Below, in pieces: positions 39,324-48,859 of a stretch of DNA of 64,000 nucleotides (position 1 is the first letter of the stretch; every line of letters starts with the position of its first letter). The DNA is taken from positions 17,610 to 81,609 of the forward strand of contig NZ_LZLY01000022.1 in assembly GCF_001673535.1 (NCBI RefSeq), given 5' to 3'. A model generated the notes under the pieces. That model was not told where the DNA came from. It worked only from the letters and a program-made list of their open reading frames with translations, and searched no databases. Source of the stretch: Mycobacterium sp. 1081908.1. GTDB lineage: Bacteria > Actinomycetota > Actinomycetes > Mycobacteriales > Mycobacteriaceae. The translations under genes and the position numbers were made by a program.

Positions 39324-39452
39324 ATGAGTACTCAACCTGGTAACCCGAGCCGGCCGCTGCCGCGCGCGCCGGCCGATCCCGACGCTTTGCTGTGGTGGGT
39401 GGTCGGCCTGCTGATCGTCGTGGTGATCGTGGCGGCCATTTTGGCCATCTAG
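39324..39452 (+). CDS. Small membrane protein (42 residues)
   Basis: ATG 39324 begins a 42-residue peptide: a Pro/Ser/Arg-rich cytosolic part (QPGNPSRPLPRAPADPD) and one transmembrane helix (LLWWVVGLLIVVVIVAAILAI) at the very end. It lies between the MpaB-family gene and cobD and conserved small genes occur here in other mycobacteria. A short reading frame alone is weak evidence, but the clean helix supports it. Confidence 0.55.
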   Translation: MSTQPGNPSRPLPRAPADPDALLWWVVGLLIVVVIVAAILAI

Positions 39453-39494
39453 CGTCGCCGAGCCCGGCCGCGGCGGGTGTGAGACGCTGCCCGG

Positions 39495-40508
39495 GTGCGT
39501 GCGACTCGGGCCCGAACCGCGGGCGTGCTGGCCGGCTACCTGGCCGACCTCGCGCTGAGCGACCCCGAACGGGGCCATCCGGTCGCGCTGTTCGGCCGGG
39601 CGGCCGCGGCGCTGGAGGGCGTCACCTACCGCGACGCCAAGGGCGCCGGCGCGCTACACGTGAGCCTGCTGGTCGGCGCGGTGACGCTGGTGGGCGCGGC
39701 CGCCTCCCGCTGGGGAGGGCTGTGGGCCACCGCCGCGGCGACCTGGATCTGTCTGGGCGGAACGTCGTTGGCGCGCACCGGCCGGGAAATGTCGGGGCTA
39801 TTGGAAGGCGGCGACGTCGAGGCCGGCCGACGGCTGCTGCCGTCGCTGTGCGGGCGCGATCCGGCCCGCCTGGATGCCACCGGCCTGACGCGCGCGGCGC
39901 TCGAATCGGTCGCGGAGAACACCTCGGACGCCCAAGTGGCGCCGCTGCTGTGGGCGACGGTGGGTGGGGCGCCCGCGGTGCTGGCATACCGCGGCGTCAA
40001 CACGCTGGATTCGATGATCGGGCACCGCTCGCCGCGCTACCTCCGATTCGGTTGGGCCGCAGCGCGATTGGACGACGCGGCCAACTACATCCCGGCCCGC
40101 GTGACCGCGGCGCTGGTGGTGCTGTGCGCACCGTTGGTCTCCGGATCACCGTCCGGTGCGTGGCGGGCCTGGCGCGCTGACGCGGCGCGGCATCCCAGCC
40201 CCAACGCCGGGGTGGTCGAGGCCGCCTTCGCGGGGGCGCTGGGCGTTCGGCTCGGCGGTCCGACGCAGTACCGCCACGAGCTGCAGATCCGGCCCACGCT
40301 CGGGGACGGGCGGCCACCCGAGGTGGCAGACCTGCGCCGCGCGGTGGCGCTGTCGCGGGCCGTGCAGGCCGCCGCGGTATTGCTGATCGCGTTGGGTGTG
40401 CGCTCACGGCGTCGAGTGTGTATCGGTGGCTTTGCGAGTGCGTGGGGGGCGAGAAATCCGCGTTTTTCCCGCCGTCAGTTCACACTGAAGGCCGTCAGTT
40501 CACACTGA
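39495..40508 (+). CDS. cobD: Adenosylcobinamide-phosphate synthase
   Basis: A 337-residue CbiB/CobD membrane protein of cobalamin synthesis, joining the aminopropanol arm to adenosylcobyric acid. Family blocks are GYLADLALSDPERGHPVALFG, SVAENTSDAQVAPLLWA, AYRGVNTLDSMIGHRS and RHPSPNAGVVEAAFAGAL. It starts at GTG 39495. The last ~24 residues (from VCIGGFASAWGARNP on) lie in a repetitive element with a 20-bp tandem duplication and extend the protein beyond the usual ~313 residues. cobC lies 2 kb downstream. Confidence 0.92.
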   Translation: MRATRARTAGVLAGYLADLALSDPERGHPVALFGRAAAALEGVTYRDAKGAGALHVSLLVGAVTLVGAAASRWGGLWATAAATWICLGGTSLARTGREMSGLLEGGDVEAGRRLLPSLCGRDPARLDATGLTRAALESVAENTSDAQVAPLLWATVGGAPAVLAYRGVNTLDSMIGHRSPRYLRFGWAAARLDDAANYIPARVTAALVVLCAPLVSGSPSGAWRAWRADAARHPSPNAGVVEAAFAGALGVRLGGPTQYRHELQIRPTLGDGRPPEVADLRRAVALSRAVQAAAVLLIALGVRSRRRVCIGGFASAWGARNPRFSRRQFTLKAVSSH

Positions 40509-40510
40509 AG
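40414..40510. repeat. Repeat element at the cobD 3' end with 20-bp tandem duplication
   Basis: Two exact copies of GCCGTCAGTTCACACTGAAG lie at 40471-40490 and 40491-40510; the duplication contains the small palindrome TTCA-CAC-TGAA. Upstream, GAGTGTG (40414-40420) followed by GGCTTTG resembles the start of the dispersed repeats near 50.1 and 54.8 kb. The element forms the final codons of cobD and stops just before the convergent SURF1 gene. Confidence 0.5.
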
Positions 40511-40513
40511 GGC

Positions 40514-41323
40514 CTACCGCCGCCGGCCGTAGCGGTCGGCGAGCTTGTCCTCGACGGTCACCGGCGTGGCGGCGCTTTGTTGTTTTTCCCGTCGGCGCAC
40601 CCGCAGCTCGGAGTAGACGAAGTAGCCCAGCCCGATGGGCGCGAGGATGCCGAACGAGATCCACTGGATGCCGTAGGACAGGAACGGCCCCGCGTCGAGG
40701 TGCGGCACGCCGATCACGCCCAGTCCGCCGGGCTGGTTGTCGACCAATTGCAGATAGGACCCGGCCAGCGGCACCTTCGTCAACGCCGAGACCTGTGCGG
40801 TGCTGATCGAATACACCTGCTGCACACCGTCTCTGACGAAAGGATCCTTGCCCGTCACGGTGGGCTCGGAATCGCGCAGCCGTGCCGTGATCGTCACCGT
40901 CTCGGCCGGCGGGCGGGGGATCGGGGGGACGTGCGATCCCGGCTCGGGCCGCACGTAGCCCCGATCGACCAGCACGGTGGGGCCGTCGTCGACGACGAAG
41001 GGCGCCAGCACCTCGAACGCCTGATCCCCCTCGACCACCCGCAGGCGGGCCAGCACCTGCACGTCGGGCAGGAAGTGCCCGGTCGCCGTCACCCGGCGCC
41101 ACTGCGCGCCGGACGCCGACGAATCCTGCTGGGGCAGCAGGGTTTTCAGTGCGACGGGCGGGGTGTTGAGGGAGTACTCGATCTGGTGATTCTCCCGCGA
41201 TGTCCGGGTGTTCTTTCCCAGCTGCCACGGCGCGAGCACCATGAAGCACAAGTAGGTGAAGGCGATCACCACGAGCGCCAGGGCGATCCAGCCCGGCCGC
41301 AGCAGAAACGCCAAGCGTCGCAT
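40514..41323 (-). CDS. SURF1-family cytochrome oxidase biogenesis protein (Rv2235-like)
   Basis: A 269-residue membrane protein with two transmembrane helices, near the N-terminus (WIALALVVIAFTYLCFMVLAPWQLG) and near the C-terminus (WISFGILAPIGLGYFVY), around an exported beta-rich domain. The SURF1 motif is VLVDRGYVRP. It assists assembly or heme insertion of the aa3-type oxidase. It begins immediately after the ptpA stop and shares that operon. It is convergent with cobD, 5 bp apart. Confidence 0.88.
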   Translation of the reverse strand: MRRLAFLLRPGWIALALVVIAFTYLCFMVLAPWQLGKNTRTSRENHQIEYSLNTPPVALKTLLPQQDSSASGAQWRRVTATGHFLPDVQVLARLRVVEGDQAFEVLAPFVVDDGPTVLVDRGYVRPEPGSHVPPIPRPPAETVTITARLRDSEPTVTGKDPFVRDGVQQVYSISTAQVSALTKVPLAGSYLQLVDNQPGGLGVIGVPHLDAGPFLSYGIQWISFGILAPIGLGYFVYSELRVRRREKQQSAATPVTVEDKLADRYGRRR

Positions 41324-41815
41324 CTAGGCGTGCCCGTTTTCCGCGAGCCGTTCGTCGACCCAGGCGTGCAGGCCGGGCAGGGCGGCCTCGATGACGGTGA
41401 AGACGTCCTCGAAGTCGTCGTGGTCGCCGTAGTAGGGATCCTCGACGTCGAGGGCGTGCGCGCCCGAGCGCGGGTCGAACGACCGCAGCATCCGGATCCG
41501 GTCTTCCTCGACGCCGAGCTGGCGCAGCATCCGAACGTGATTGCGGCCGAGAGCCACCACCAGGTCGGCGGCGAGGTGATCGTCGTTCAGCTGCGCGGCG
41601 CAGTGGGCGGTGGGATAGCCGTGGGAATGCAGCACGCGGGTGGCCCTGTCGTCGGCGCAACTGCCGACGTGCCAGTTGCCGGTGCCCGCGCTGGTCACGC
41701 GGACCGCGTCGCTGAGGCCGCGCCGCTGCAGCTGGTCGGCGAACATCTTCTCGGCCATCGGGGAACGGCAGATGTTGCCGGTGCACACGAAGGTGACGTG
41801 CAGACGCTCAGACAC
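41324..41815 (-). CDS. ptpA: Low-molecular-weight protein tyrosine phosphatase
   Basis: A 163-residue phosphatase. The P-loop VCTGNICRSPMAE gives nucleophile Cys11 and Arg17. The general acid Asp lies in EDPYYGDHDDFEDV. PtpA is secreted by pathogenic mycobacteria and dephosphorylates host trafficking proteins; no signal peptide is present. GTG start overlaps ptkA by 8 bp, consistent with the known ptkA-ptpA operon in which PtkA phosphorylates PtpA. Confidence 0.94.
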   Translation of the reverse strand: MSERLHVTFVCTGNICRSPMAEKMFADQLQRRGLSDAVRVTSAGTGNWHVGSCADDRATRVLHSHGYPTAHCAAQLNDDHLAADLVVALGRNHVRMLRQLGVEEDRIRMLRSFDPRSGAHALDVEDPYYGDHDDFEDVFTVIEAALPGLHAWVDERLAENGHA

Positions 41816-42470
41816 CGAGGGCCCTCCGCAACTCCTGGACGGTCGCGGCGTGCGTCACGCCGGTCAGGGTGAATCCGTCGTGAAAGTCGTCGCGCCCGTA
41901 ACCCCAACCGACCACCACCGTGTCGATTCCGTGCGCGGCCGCGCCGTGCACGTCGTGGCTACGGTCGCCGACCATCAGCACGCGTTCGGGCAGCGGCTGC
42001 AGCTGTTCGAGGGCGTGGGCCAGCACCTCCTCCTTGGTCTTGCGCGAGCCGTCGGGGGCCGCGCCGGCGATCACCTCGAAATACCCGTCCAGCCCGAAAT
42101 GGGCGAGGATGCGCCGCGCCGTCGGTTCCAGCTTGGAGGTGGCCACGGCCAGCCGGACATCGGCGGCGCGCAGGTCGGCCAGTAGGGGCTCGATGCCGTC
42201 GAACAGCGTGTTCATCGCCCAGCCCCGGGCGCCGTACTCGGCGCGGAAGGCCGTGATCGCGTCGTCCGCGGAGTCGCCGAACATCGACCGGAAGGTGTCG
42301 TCCATCGGCGGACCGACGATCTGCGCGGCCAGGTCGCCCGCGGGCACGGCCGCCCCGACGTGGGTCAGCGCGTGCAGGAAGCTGGCCACGATCCCCTCCG
42401 CCGAGTCGGTCAGCGTGCCGTCGAGGTCGAAGATCACCAGCTGCGGTGCGTCCGCGATAGTGCCCGTCAC
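41808..42470 (-). CDS. ptkA: HAD-family protein, PtkA orthologue lacking the N-terminal extension
   Basis: A 220-residue haloacid-dehalogenase-fold protein. Motif I is IFDLDGTLTDSAEG, motif II AVATSKLEP, motif III/IV RVLMVGDRSHDV. In M. tuberculosis the orthologue PtkA (Rv2232) acts as a tyrosine kinase on PtpA and carries about 70-80 extra N-terminal residues. Here an in-frame stop lies 12 codons upstream of the GTG at 42470, so that extension cannot be encoded. Kinase or phosphatase activity is not decidable from sequence. Confidence 0.85.
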   Translation of the reverse strand: MTGTIADAPQLVIFDLDGTLTDSAEGIVASFLHALTHVGAAVPAGDLAAQIVGPPMDDTFRSMFGDSADDAITAFRAEYGARGWAMNTLFDGIEPLLADLRAADVRLAVATSKLEPTARRILAHFGLDGYFEVIAGAAPDGSRKTKEEVLAHALEQLQPLPERVLMVGDRSHDVHGAAAHGIDTVVVGWGYGRDDFHDGFTLTGVTHAATVQELRRALGV

Positions 42471-42527
42471 CTCTTCATTGTCCCGGATGGCCGCACGCGC
42501 TTACGGCGGCCCACTAGTGTTTCTCGG

Positions 42528-43559
42528 ATGGCGACTCTGAACCCGAGCCCGCCAGCGGCGGCGCGCTATCACGGCGATCAGGCCGTGGCGCCCGGGATGC
42601 TCGATTTCGCCGTCAACGTCCGGCACGCGCGGCCGCCGGAGTGGCTGCTGCGCCGGCTGGCCGCGCGGCTGCCCGACCTGGCGCGCTACCCGGGGCCGCC
42701 CGACGTGCACCGGGCGCAGGACGCGGCCGCCGAGCGACACGGCCGCAGCCGCGACGAGGTGCTGCCGCTGGCCGGTGCGGCCGAGGGCTTCGCGTTGCTG
42801 CCCAACCTGCGCCCGGCGCGCGCGGCGATCGTGGCGCCGTCGTTCACCGAGCCGGCCGTGGCGTTGGGCGCGGCCGGGGTGCCGGTTCGGCACGTGGTCC
42901 TGGGGGCGCCATTCCGCCTGGACGGCGCGCGGGTGCCCGACGACGCCGACCTCGTCGTGGTGGGCAACCCGACGAATCCCACCTCGGTGTTGCACACCCG
43001 CGAACAGCTGCTCGCACTGCGTCGGCCCGGCCGGATCCTGGTGGTCGACGAGGCGTTCGCCGACGCGGTTCCCGGTGAGCCGGAATCGCTGGCGGGTGAC
43101 TCGCTGCCCGACGTGCTGGTGCTGCGCAGCCTGACCAAGACGTGGGCGCTGGCCGGCCTGCGTGTCGGCTACGCCCTGGGCGCGCCGGAGCTGTTGGCGC
43201 GGCTGACCGCGCGGCGCGCGCACTGGCCGGTGGGGACCCTGCAGCTGACGGCCATCGCGGAATGCTGCGACCCGCGGGCCGTCGCCGAGGCGGCGGCCGG
43301 CGCGCTGCGATTGGCCGAGCTGCGCGACGAGATGGCGGCCGGGCTGGCATCCGTGGGCGCCGACGTGGTGGACGGCCGCGGCCCGTTCGTCCTGTTCCGC
43401 ATGCCAGACGCCGCTCGGATACGAACGGGCTTGGAGCGCAAGGGGATTGCCGTTCGCCGGTGCGACACCTTCGTCGGCCTGGACGACCGGTACCTGCGGG
43501 CGGCGGTGCGACGGGACTGGCCGCTGCTGGTCCAGGCCATCGCGGAGGTGGTCCGGTGA
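42528..43559 (+). CDS. cobC: Threonine-phosphate decarboxylase-like aminotransferase
   Basis: A 343-residue class-I/II aminotransferase-fold PLP enzyme. The PLP lysine is in [16 protein letters not shown] and the cofactor pocket in [12 protein letters not shown] and VVDEAFAD. It makes aminopropanol phosphate for cobalamin, pairing functionally with cobD. ATG 42528 gives the usual N-terminus and leaves 57 bp to the divergent ptkA. It overlaps the next gene by GTGA, beginning a four-gene operon. Confidence 0.9.
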   Translation: MATLNPSPPAAARYHGDQAVAPGMLDFAVNVRHARPPEWLLRRLAARLPDLARYPGPPDVHRAQDAAAERHGRSRDEVLPLAGAAEGFALLPNLRPARAAIVAPSFTEPAVALGAAGVPVRHVVLGAPFRLDGARVPDDADLVVVGNPTNPTSVLHTREQLLALRRPGRILVVDEAFADAVPGEPESLAGDSLPDVLVLRSLTKTWALAGLRVGYALGAPELLARLTARRAHWPVGTLQLTAIAECCDPRAVAEAAAGALRLAELRDEMAAGLASVGADVVDGRGPFVLFRMPDAARIRTGLERKGIAVRRCDTFVGLDDRYLRAAVRRDWPLLVQAIAEVVR

Positions 43560-44695
43560 GCGTGCGACTGGCCGACGTGATCGAGGTGCTCGACGAGGCG
43601 TACCCGCCGCATCTCGCCCAATCGTGGGACTCGGTCGGCCTGGTGTGCGGCGACCCCGACGACGCACTGGACTCGGTGACCGTCGCCGTCGACGCGACAC
43701 CGGCCGTCGTCGACGAGGTTCCCGACGGCGCGCTGCTGCTGGCCCATCACCCGTTGCTGCTGCGCGGGGTCGACACCGTGGCGGCCAGCACGCCGAAGGG
43801 CGCGCTCGTGCACCGCCTGATCCGCACCGGGCGGTCGCTGTTCACCGCGCACACCAACGCCGACTCCGCGTCGCCGGGGGTGTCCGACGCGCTGGCCGAC
43901 GCCCTCGGGCTCACCGTCGAGGCCGCGCTCGAACCGCTCGCGGCGGCGGGCGATCTCGACAAGTGGGTCGTGTACGTGCCCCGCGAAAACGCCGAGGCGG
44001 TGCAGCAGGCCGTGTTCGGGGCCGGCGCCGGCCACATCGGCGACTATTCGCATTGCAGCTGGAGCGTGAGCGGCATCGGGCAGTTCCTGCCGCACGAGGG
44101 GGCCTCGCCGGCGATCGGCAGCGTCGGCTCCGTCGAACGGGTGCCCGAAGACCGGTTCGAGGTCGTCGCACCGTCGCGCGCCCGGGCAGCGGTGCTGGCG
44201 GCGATGCGCGGCGCCCATCCCTACGAGGAGCCCGCGTTCGACATCTTCGCGCTGGTGCCTCCGCCCGGCGACGCCGGGCTGGGCCGCATCGGCACGCTGG
44301 CCCGGCCGGAACCGCTGCGCAGCTTCGTGTCCCGCGTCGACGCCGCGCTGCCGCCGACCACGTGGGGCGTGCGCGCGTCGGGCGACCCCGACGCGCCCGT
44401 GTCGCGGGTCGCCGTCTGCGGGGGCGCCGGGGATTCGCTGCTGGCCGCCGCGGCCGGCGCCGACGTGCACGCCTATGTCACCGCCGATCTGCGGCATCAC
44501 CCGGCCGACGAGCATCGCCGGGCCTCGAACGTGGCCCTGGTCGACGTGGCGCACTGGGCGAGCGAATTCCCGTGGTGCGAGCAGGCCGCCGGCATTTTGC
44601 GGTCCCGCTTCGGAGAGGCGCTGCCCGTTCGGGTGTGCACCATCCGCACCGATCCATGGGATCTTGGCGCGAGGGAGGGAAGGCATGAAAGCTGA
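43556..44695 (+). CDS. NIF3-family protein (GTP cyclohydrolase 1 type 2 homologue, Rv2230c-like)
   Basis: A 379-residue NIF3-like protein. The metal-site motifs are [12 protein letters not shown] near 62, TAHTNADSA near 100 and the C-terminal [11 protein letters not shown]. The central insertion with [11 protein letters not shown] is the PII-like domain of the long members. Family members bind two metals and have been linked to cofactor hydrolysis, without an agreed role. GTG 43556 overlaps the cobC stop. Confidence 0.9.
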   Translation: MSVRLADVIEVLDEAYPPHLAQSWDSVGLVCGDPDDALDSVTVAVDATPAVVDEVPDGALLLAHHPLLLRGVDTVAASTPKGALVHRLIRTGRSLFTAHTNADSASPGVSDALADALGLTVEAALEPLAAAGDLDKWVVYVPRENAEAVQQAVFGAGAGHIGDYSHCSWSVSGIGQFLPHEGASPAIGSVGSVERVPEDRFEVVAPSRARAAVLAAMRGAHPYEEPAFDIFALVPPPGDAGLGRIGTLARPEPLRSFVSRVDAALPPTTWGVRASGDPDAPVSRVAVCGGAGDSLLAAAAGADVHAYVTADLRHHPADEHRRASNVALVDVAHWASEFPWCEQAAGILRSRFGEALPVRVCTIRTDPWDLGAREGRHES

Positions 44696-45422
44696 GGTCG
44701 CACAGCAACTTTCACTACTCGAATTGTCGAAGCTGGATGCTGAGCTGTCCCGCATCGCGCACCAGGCCTCCCACCTGCCCCAGCAGGACGCCGTCGAGCG
44801 GATCCGGGCCGACCACAACGCCGCCGCCGACCGGCTGGGCGCGCTGCGAATCGCCCTGGAAGACCTGGACGCCCAGGTGTCGCGGTTCGAGTCGGAGATC
44901 GAGGCGGTGCGCCAACGCGAAGACCGGGACCGCTCGATGCTCAAATCCGGTGCGACGGACGCCAAGCAACTGTCGGATCTCCAGCACGAGCTCGAGACCC
45001 TGCTTAGGCGTCAAACCAGCCTCGAGGATTCGCTGCTGGAGGTGATGGAGCGACGCGAGGAGCTGCAGGCCCAGCTGCTCGACGAGCAGCGCGCGGTCGA
45101 GGCGCTGCAGTCCGAACTCGCGGACGCCCAGGAGGCCCTCGACGCCGCGGTCGCCGAGATCGACGAGGCCCGCCAGGCTCGTTCGTCGCGCCGCGAAACA
45201 CTGTCCGCGGAACTGGATCCCGCCTTGTCCGCCGTGTACGAGCGGCAGCGCGCCAGGGGAGGGCCGGGGGCCGGGCCGTTGCTAGGGCATCGGTGCGGCG
45301 CCTGCCGGATCGAGATCGGCCGCGGTGAACTGTCCCGCATCTCGGCCGCCCCCGAGGACGAGCTGGTGCGGTGCCCGGAATGCGGCGCGATCCTGTTGCG
45401 GGTCAAGGGGTTCGATCAGTGA
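44685..45422 (+). CDS. Coiled-coil zinc-ribbon protein (Rv2229c / CT398-like)
   Basis: A 245-residue protein. Residues ~1-180 form a long antiparallel coiled coil ([39 protein letters not shown]). The end is a four-Cys zinc ribbon ([12 protein letters not shown] ... CPECGAI). The family is conserved next to the NIF3 gene and may be a nucleic-acid or protein adaptor. ATG 44685 follows GGGAGGGAAGG and overlaps the upstream gene by 11 bp. Confidence 0.9.
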   Translation: MKAEVAQQLSLLELSKLDAELSRIAHQASHLPQQDAVERIRADHNAAADRLGALRIALEDLDAQVSRFESEIEAVRQREDRDRSMLKSGATDAKQLSDLQHELETLLRRQTSLEDSLLEVMERREELQAQLLDEQRAVEALQSELADAQEALDAAVAEIDEARQARSSRRETLSAELDPALSAVYERQRARGGPGAGPLLGHRCGACRIEIGRGELSRISAAPEDELVRCPECGAILLRVKGFDQ

Positions 45423-46510
45423 AGGTCGTCGTCGAAGCCGACGGAGGGTCGCGCGGCAACCCGGGACCGGCCGGATACGGCGCGGTGGTCCGCACCGCGG
45501 ACCGTTCGACGGTGCTGGCCGAGAGCAAGCAGGCCATCGGCGTGGCGACCAACAATGTCGCCGAATACCGAGGGCTGATCGCCGGTTTGGACGACGCCCT
45601 GCAGATGGGCGCCACCGAAGTCGAGGCCTTTTTGGACTCCAAGCTGGTCGTCGAGCAGATGTCCGGGCGGTGGAAGGTCAAGCATCCCGACCTGATCGAG
45701 CTGCACGCGCAGGCCCGAAAGCTGGCGTCGCGGTTCGACCGGGTCTCGTATGCCTGGGTGCCGCGGGCCCGCAACTCGCACGCCGATCGGCTGGCCAACG
45801 AGGCGATGGACGCCGCGGCCGATATCGACGAACCGGCCGAACCAGCGAAAAGCATTGCGGCCGAGGCCAAGACGTCGCCCGGCTGGACCGGGGCGCGGGG
45901 CACACCGACCCGGCTGCTGTTGCTTCGGCACGGGCAGACGGAACTGTCGGCGGAACGCCGCTACTCGGGGCGCGGCAACCCGGCGCTGACCGACGTGGGG
46001 CGCCGGCAGGCCGGGGCTGCGGCGCGATACGTGGCGGAGCGCGGCGGCATCGCTGCGGTGATCTCCTCGCCGTTGCAGCGGGCCTACGACACCGCGGCGG
46101 CGGCGGCCAAGGCGCTCGGGCTGGACGTCACCGTGGACGACGACTTGATCGAGACGGATTTCGGGGCGTGGGAGGGGCTGACGTTCGCCGAAGCGGCCGA
46201 ACGTGATCCGGAACTGCACCGGCGGTGGCTGCGCGACACCAGCACGACGCCGCCGGGCGGCGAAAGCTTCGACGCCGTGCTCGATCGGGTGCTTCGCGTG
46301 CGCGAGCGGATCGTCGAGGCACACCAGGGCGCGACGGTGCTGGTGGTCTCCCACGTGACGCCGATCAAGATGCTGCTGCGGCTGGCGCTGGATGCCGGGC
46401 CCGGCATCCTTTACCGCTTGCACCTTGACCTGGCGTCGCTGAGCATCGCAGAGTTCTATTCGGATGGGGCGTCGTCGGTGCGGCTGGTGAACCAGACGGG
46501 CTACCTCTAG
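45419..46510 (+). CDS. Bifunctional RNase HI / CobC-type acid phosphatase (Rv2228c-like)
   Basis: A 363-residue fusion. The N-terminal RNase HI domain (1-~140) has the acidic triad in EADGGSRGNPG (Asp8), NNVAEYRGL and DSKLVVEQMSG. The C-terminal histidine-phosphatase domain (~170-363) has LLLRHGQTE and VVSHVTPIKM. It cleaves RNA in RNA:DNA hybrids and can dephosphorylate alpha-ribazole phosphate, linking to cobC/cobD. GTG 45419 overlaps the zinc-ribbon gene by GTGA. Last gene of the cobC operon. Confidence 0.93.
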   Translation: MKVVVEADGGSRGNPGPAGYGAVVRTADRSTVLAESKQAIGVATNNVAEYRGLIAGLDDALQMGATEVEAFLDSKLVVEQMSGRWKVKHPDLIELHAQARKLASRFDRVSYAWVPRARNSHADRLANEAMDAAADIDEPAEPAKSIAAEAKTSPGWTGARGTPTRLLLLRHGQTELSAERRYSGRGNPALTDVGRRQAGAAARYVAERGGIAAVISSPLQRAYDTAAAAAKALGLDVTVDDDLIETDFGAWEGLTFAEAAERDPELHRRWLRDTSTTPPGGESFDAVLDRVLRVRERIVEAHQGATVLVVSHVTPIKMLLRLALDAGPGILYRLHLDLASLSIAEFYSDGASSVRLVNQTGYL

Positions 46511-46530
46511 GCGGGGACAAGGGGAGATCG

Positions 46531-47115
46531 ATGCGGCCGTCTCAACCACCCAACCCGCCCGTGCCCGCGGAGATACGGGCGCGGGTGATGCCGGCGGCCC
46601 TCGACGAGCTGGCCCGCTGGGGCGTGGAGCGGTTCAGTATCGAGGCGATGGCGGAGCGCCACCGTCTCGACCCCGCGATGGTCTACCACTACTGGGGCGA
46701 GCGGCAGCGGCTCATCGTCGATGCGGCCCTCGCCGATGCCGAGGCCTTCAGCTTCGTCAGGGACACGGGTTCGCTGCGTTCCGATCTGCGGGCGTTCGCG
46801 CGCAGCGCGGCCGCCCGGCTCAACTCCGTGGAGGGCCGCACGTTCATTCGGGCGCTCGTCATGGAGCGTCCCGGGCATCACGACGAGGAAACCCGAATCA
46901 TGCTGTGGCGGGCGCGTTTTGCCTCGGTGCGCGCGGTCATCGATCGGGCCAGGGAACGCGGTGAGCTGCGCGCGGGCGTGAATACCCTGGCGGCTGTGCA
47001 AATGGTCCTGGCGCCGCTGAATATTCGCGTTCTCTACTCCGACCTGCCTATCGACGATCGCTACTGCGAGGCCGTGGCCGAGATGGCCTGGCACGCGCTG
47101 GCAAAGCGGGAGTGA
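46531..47115 (+). CDS. TetR-family regulator
   Basis: A 194-residue TetR protein with the HTH FSIEAMAERHRLDPAMVYHYW. It starts at ATG 46531 after GGGGAG, 20 bp after the RNase H gene, and is convergent with the following hydrolase operon. It is the natural candidate regulator of the hydrolase/P450 genes downstream. The ligand is unknown. Confidence 0.86.
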   Translation: MRPSQPPNPPVPAEIRARVMPAALDELARWGVERFSIEAMAERHRLDPAMVYHYWGERQRLIVDAALADAEAFSFVRDTGSLRSDLRAFARSAAARLNSVEGRTFIRALVMERPGHHDEETRIMLWRARFASVRAVIDRARERGELRAGVNTLAAVQMVLAPLNIRVLYSDLPIDDRYCEAVAEMAWHALAKRE

Positions 47116-47127
47116 ACTCGACCGGCG

Positions 47128-48849
47128 TCACGAGGCTTTGACCGTCTCGGTGTCGCGTCCGGACCGCAGGACGGTGCCGGGCAGGGCGCCGGTGGCGACG
47201 CCGTCGCGACACACCTCGACACCACCGACCAGCACCGAGGTGATCCCGTACGCGTCTGCGACCAAACGCGGCGCGCCGGCGGGCAGGTCGTAGCGGGTGC
47301 GCTCGGGCCCGTGGTCGACGGTCGCCGGGTCGAACAGCACCAGGTCGGCGTGCCAGCCCGGCTCGATGCGGCCGCGCCTGGTCAGCCCGTAGAACCGGGC
47401 CGGCACGTCGGTGATCAGCCGGACGGCCTCCTCGAGCGTGACGACCTGATGCTCGCGGACGCCGCGGCCCAGCAGCGACGTCGTGTAGATGGCGCCGCAC
47501 ATCATGTCCAGGTGCGCGCCCGCGTCGGAGCCGCCGATCACCGCGCCCGGGTGGTGCCACACCTCGGCGCGCGCCCGCCAGTCGGCGGCGTCGTCACCGG
47601 TCAGCGGCGGGGACAGGCCGGTGCGCAGCTCGTCGGCGATCACGACGTCCAGCAGCGTGTCGAAGGGCTCGCCACCCCGGGCGGCGGCGACCTCGCCGAC
47701 TCTGCGGCCGGTCGCGTCGGCGTTCTCGGGTGCGAACGTCTCGACGATGACGAGCCGATCCCATTGCGCGAGGCCGCGCAGCATGCCGGCCTCCCTGGAG
47801 GCTGCGCCCTCGGCGAGGCGGCGGCGCACCTGCGGATCGGCAAGCGCGACAAGCCGTTCGGGCACCGGCAGGTGCATCGTGTCGCGCCAGCCCGGCAGCC
47901 CGTCGAGCACGAAGCCGGAGAGGAACGACAGCCGGATCTTCATGGCCTGCGGCAGGGTCAGCGCCACCACCCGGCCGCCGCGTCGGGCCGAGGCGTCGAA
48001 GGCGCGCAACTGCTTTTGGTGCCCGGCCGGGTTGGCCGCCGAGACGCCGAGCAGGTTCCAGTTCAGCGGGCGGTCCGCGGCCACCGACATGTCGGTGAGC
48101 AGCGCGATGTCGTCGTCGGTGAAGCCCGACAGGCAGCCGGGGATGATGGCCTCGAGCGTGGTGCCCGGGTGGTCGCGGAGCGCGCCCGCGAGCGCCACCA
48201 GTTCCTCGCGCGACGCGCTGCGCGACGGCACCGGCTGGCCGGCGCCGTCGTTGTGGGTGGGCGACTGCGAGGTCGACAGCCCGAGCGCGCCGGCGCCCAG
48301 CGCGTCGTGCAGGACCGCGACCATCTTTTCGATCTGGTCCGGGCCCGCCTCGCCGCCGACGGCGTCGGCGCCCATCGCGGCCAGCCGCAGCGCCGAATGG
48401 CCAACGAGGAAACCGGCATTGACCGCGGTGCGGCCGTCGAGGCGGCCCAGCCAATCGCCGAACGATGCCCATCCCCAGTCCAGTCCGGCGCGCAGCGCGT
48501 CGAGCGGCATTCCCTCCACCCGCGCCAGCATCCGGGTGAGGTAGTCGTGTTGGTCGGGCGCCGCGGGCGCCAGCGTGAAGCCGCAGTTGCCGCCGAAGAC
48601 GGTGGTCACGCCGTGCTGCACCGACGGGCTGGCGGTCGGGTCCCAGAACAGTTGCGCGTCGTAGTGGGTGTGCAGGTCGACGAAACCCGGAGCAAGCGTC
48701 TGCCCTTGGGCGTCAACGGTTTTAGCGGCCATGTCGTCGGCCTCTCCGACGGCGACGATGCGCCCGTTGCTGACACCGACGTCGCCGTGGCGGGCGGGCG
48801 AGCCGGTGCCGTCGACGATCTCGGCGTCGCGGATGAGTAGGTCCAACAT
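47128..48849 (-). CDS. N-acyl-D-amino-acid deacylase-type amidohydrolase
   Basis: A 573-residue amidohydrolase. Metal ligands begin with VDLHTHYDAQLFWDP; GGNCGFTLAP and the later GGSDAGAHLDMM (metal Asp) complete the D-aminoacylase pattern. Such enzymes deacylate N-acyl-D-amino acids or related amides. It follows the other amidohydrolase by 10 bp, so both are co-transcribed and likely act in one pathway. Confidence 0.85.
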   Translation of the reverse strand: MLDLLIRDAEIVDGTGSPARHGDVGVSNGRIVAVGEADDMAAKTVDAQGQTLAPGFVDLHTHYDAQLFWDPTASPSVQHGVTTVFGGNCGFTLAPAAPDQHDYLTRMLARVEGMPLDALRAGLDWGWASFGDWLGRLDGRTAVNAGFLVGHSALRLAAMGADAVGGEAGPDQIEKMVAVLHDALGAGALGLSTSQSPTHNDGAGQPVPSRSASREELVALAGALRDHPGTTLEAIIPGCLSGFTDDDIALLTDMSVAADRPLNWNLLGVSAANPAGHQKQLRAFDASARRGGRVVALTLPQAMKIRLSFLSGFVLDGLPGWRDTMHLPVPERLVALADPQVRRRLAEGAASREAGMLRGLAQWDRLVIVETFAPENADATGRRVGEVAAARGGEPFDTLLDVVIADELRTGLSPPLTGDDAADWRARAEVWHHPGAVIGGSDAGAHLDMMCGAIYTTSLLGRGVREHQVVTLEEAVRLITDVPARFYGLTRRGRIEPGWHADLVLFDPATVDHGPERTRYDLPAGAPRLVADAYGITSVLVGGVEVCRDGVATGALPGTVLRSGRDTETVKAS

Positions 48850-48859
48850 GGCGAGCCTC

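Noticed and set aside
39495..43559. Cobalamin riboswitch near cobD or cobC
   Set aside because: No long leader exists upstream of either gene and no B12-box-like sequence was seen.
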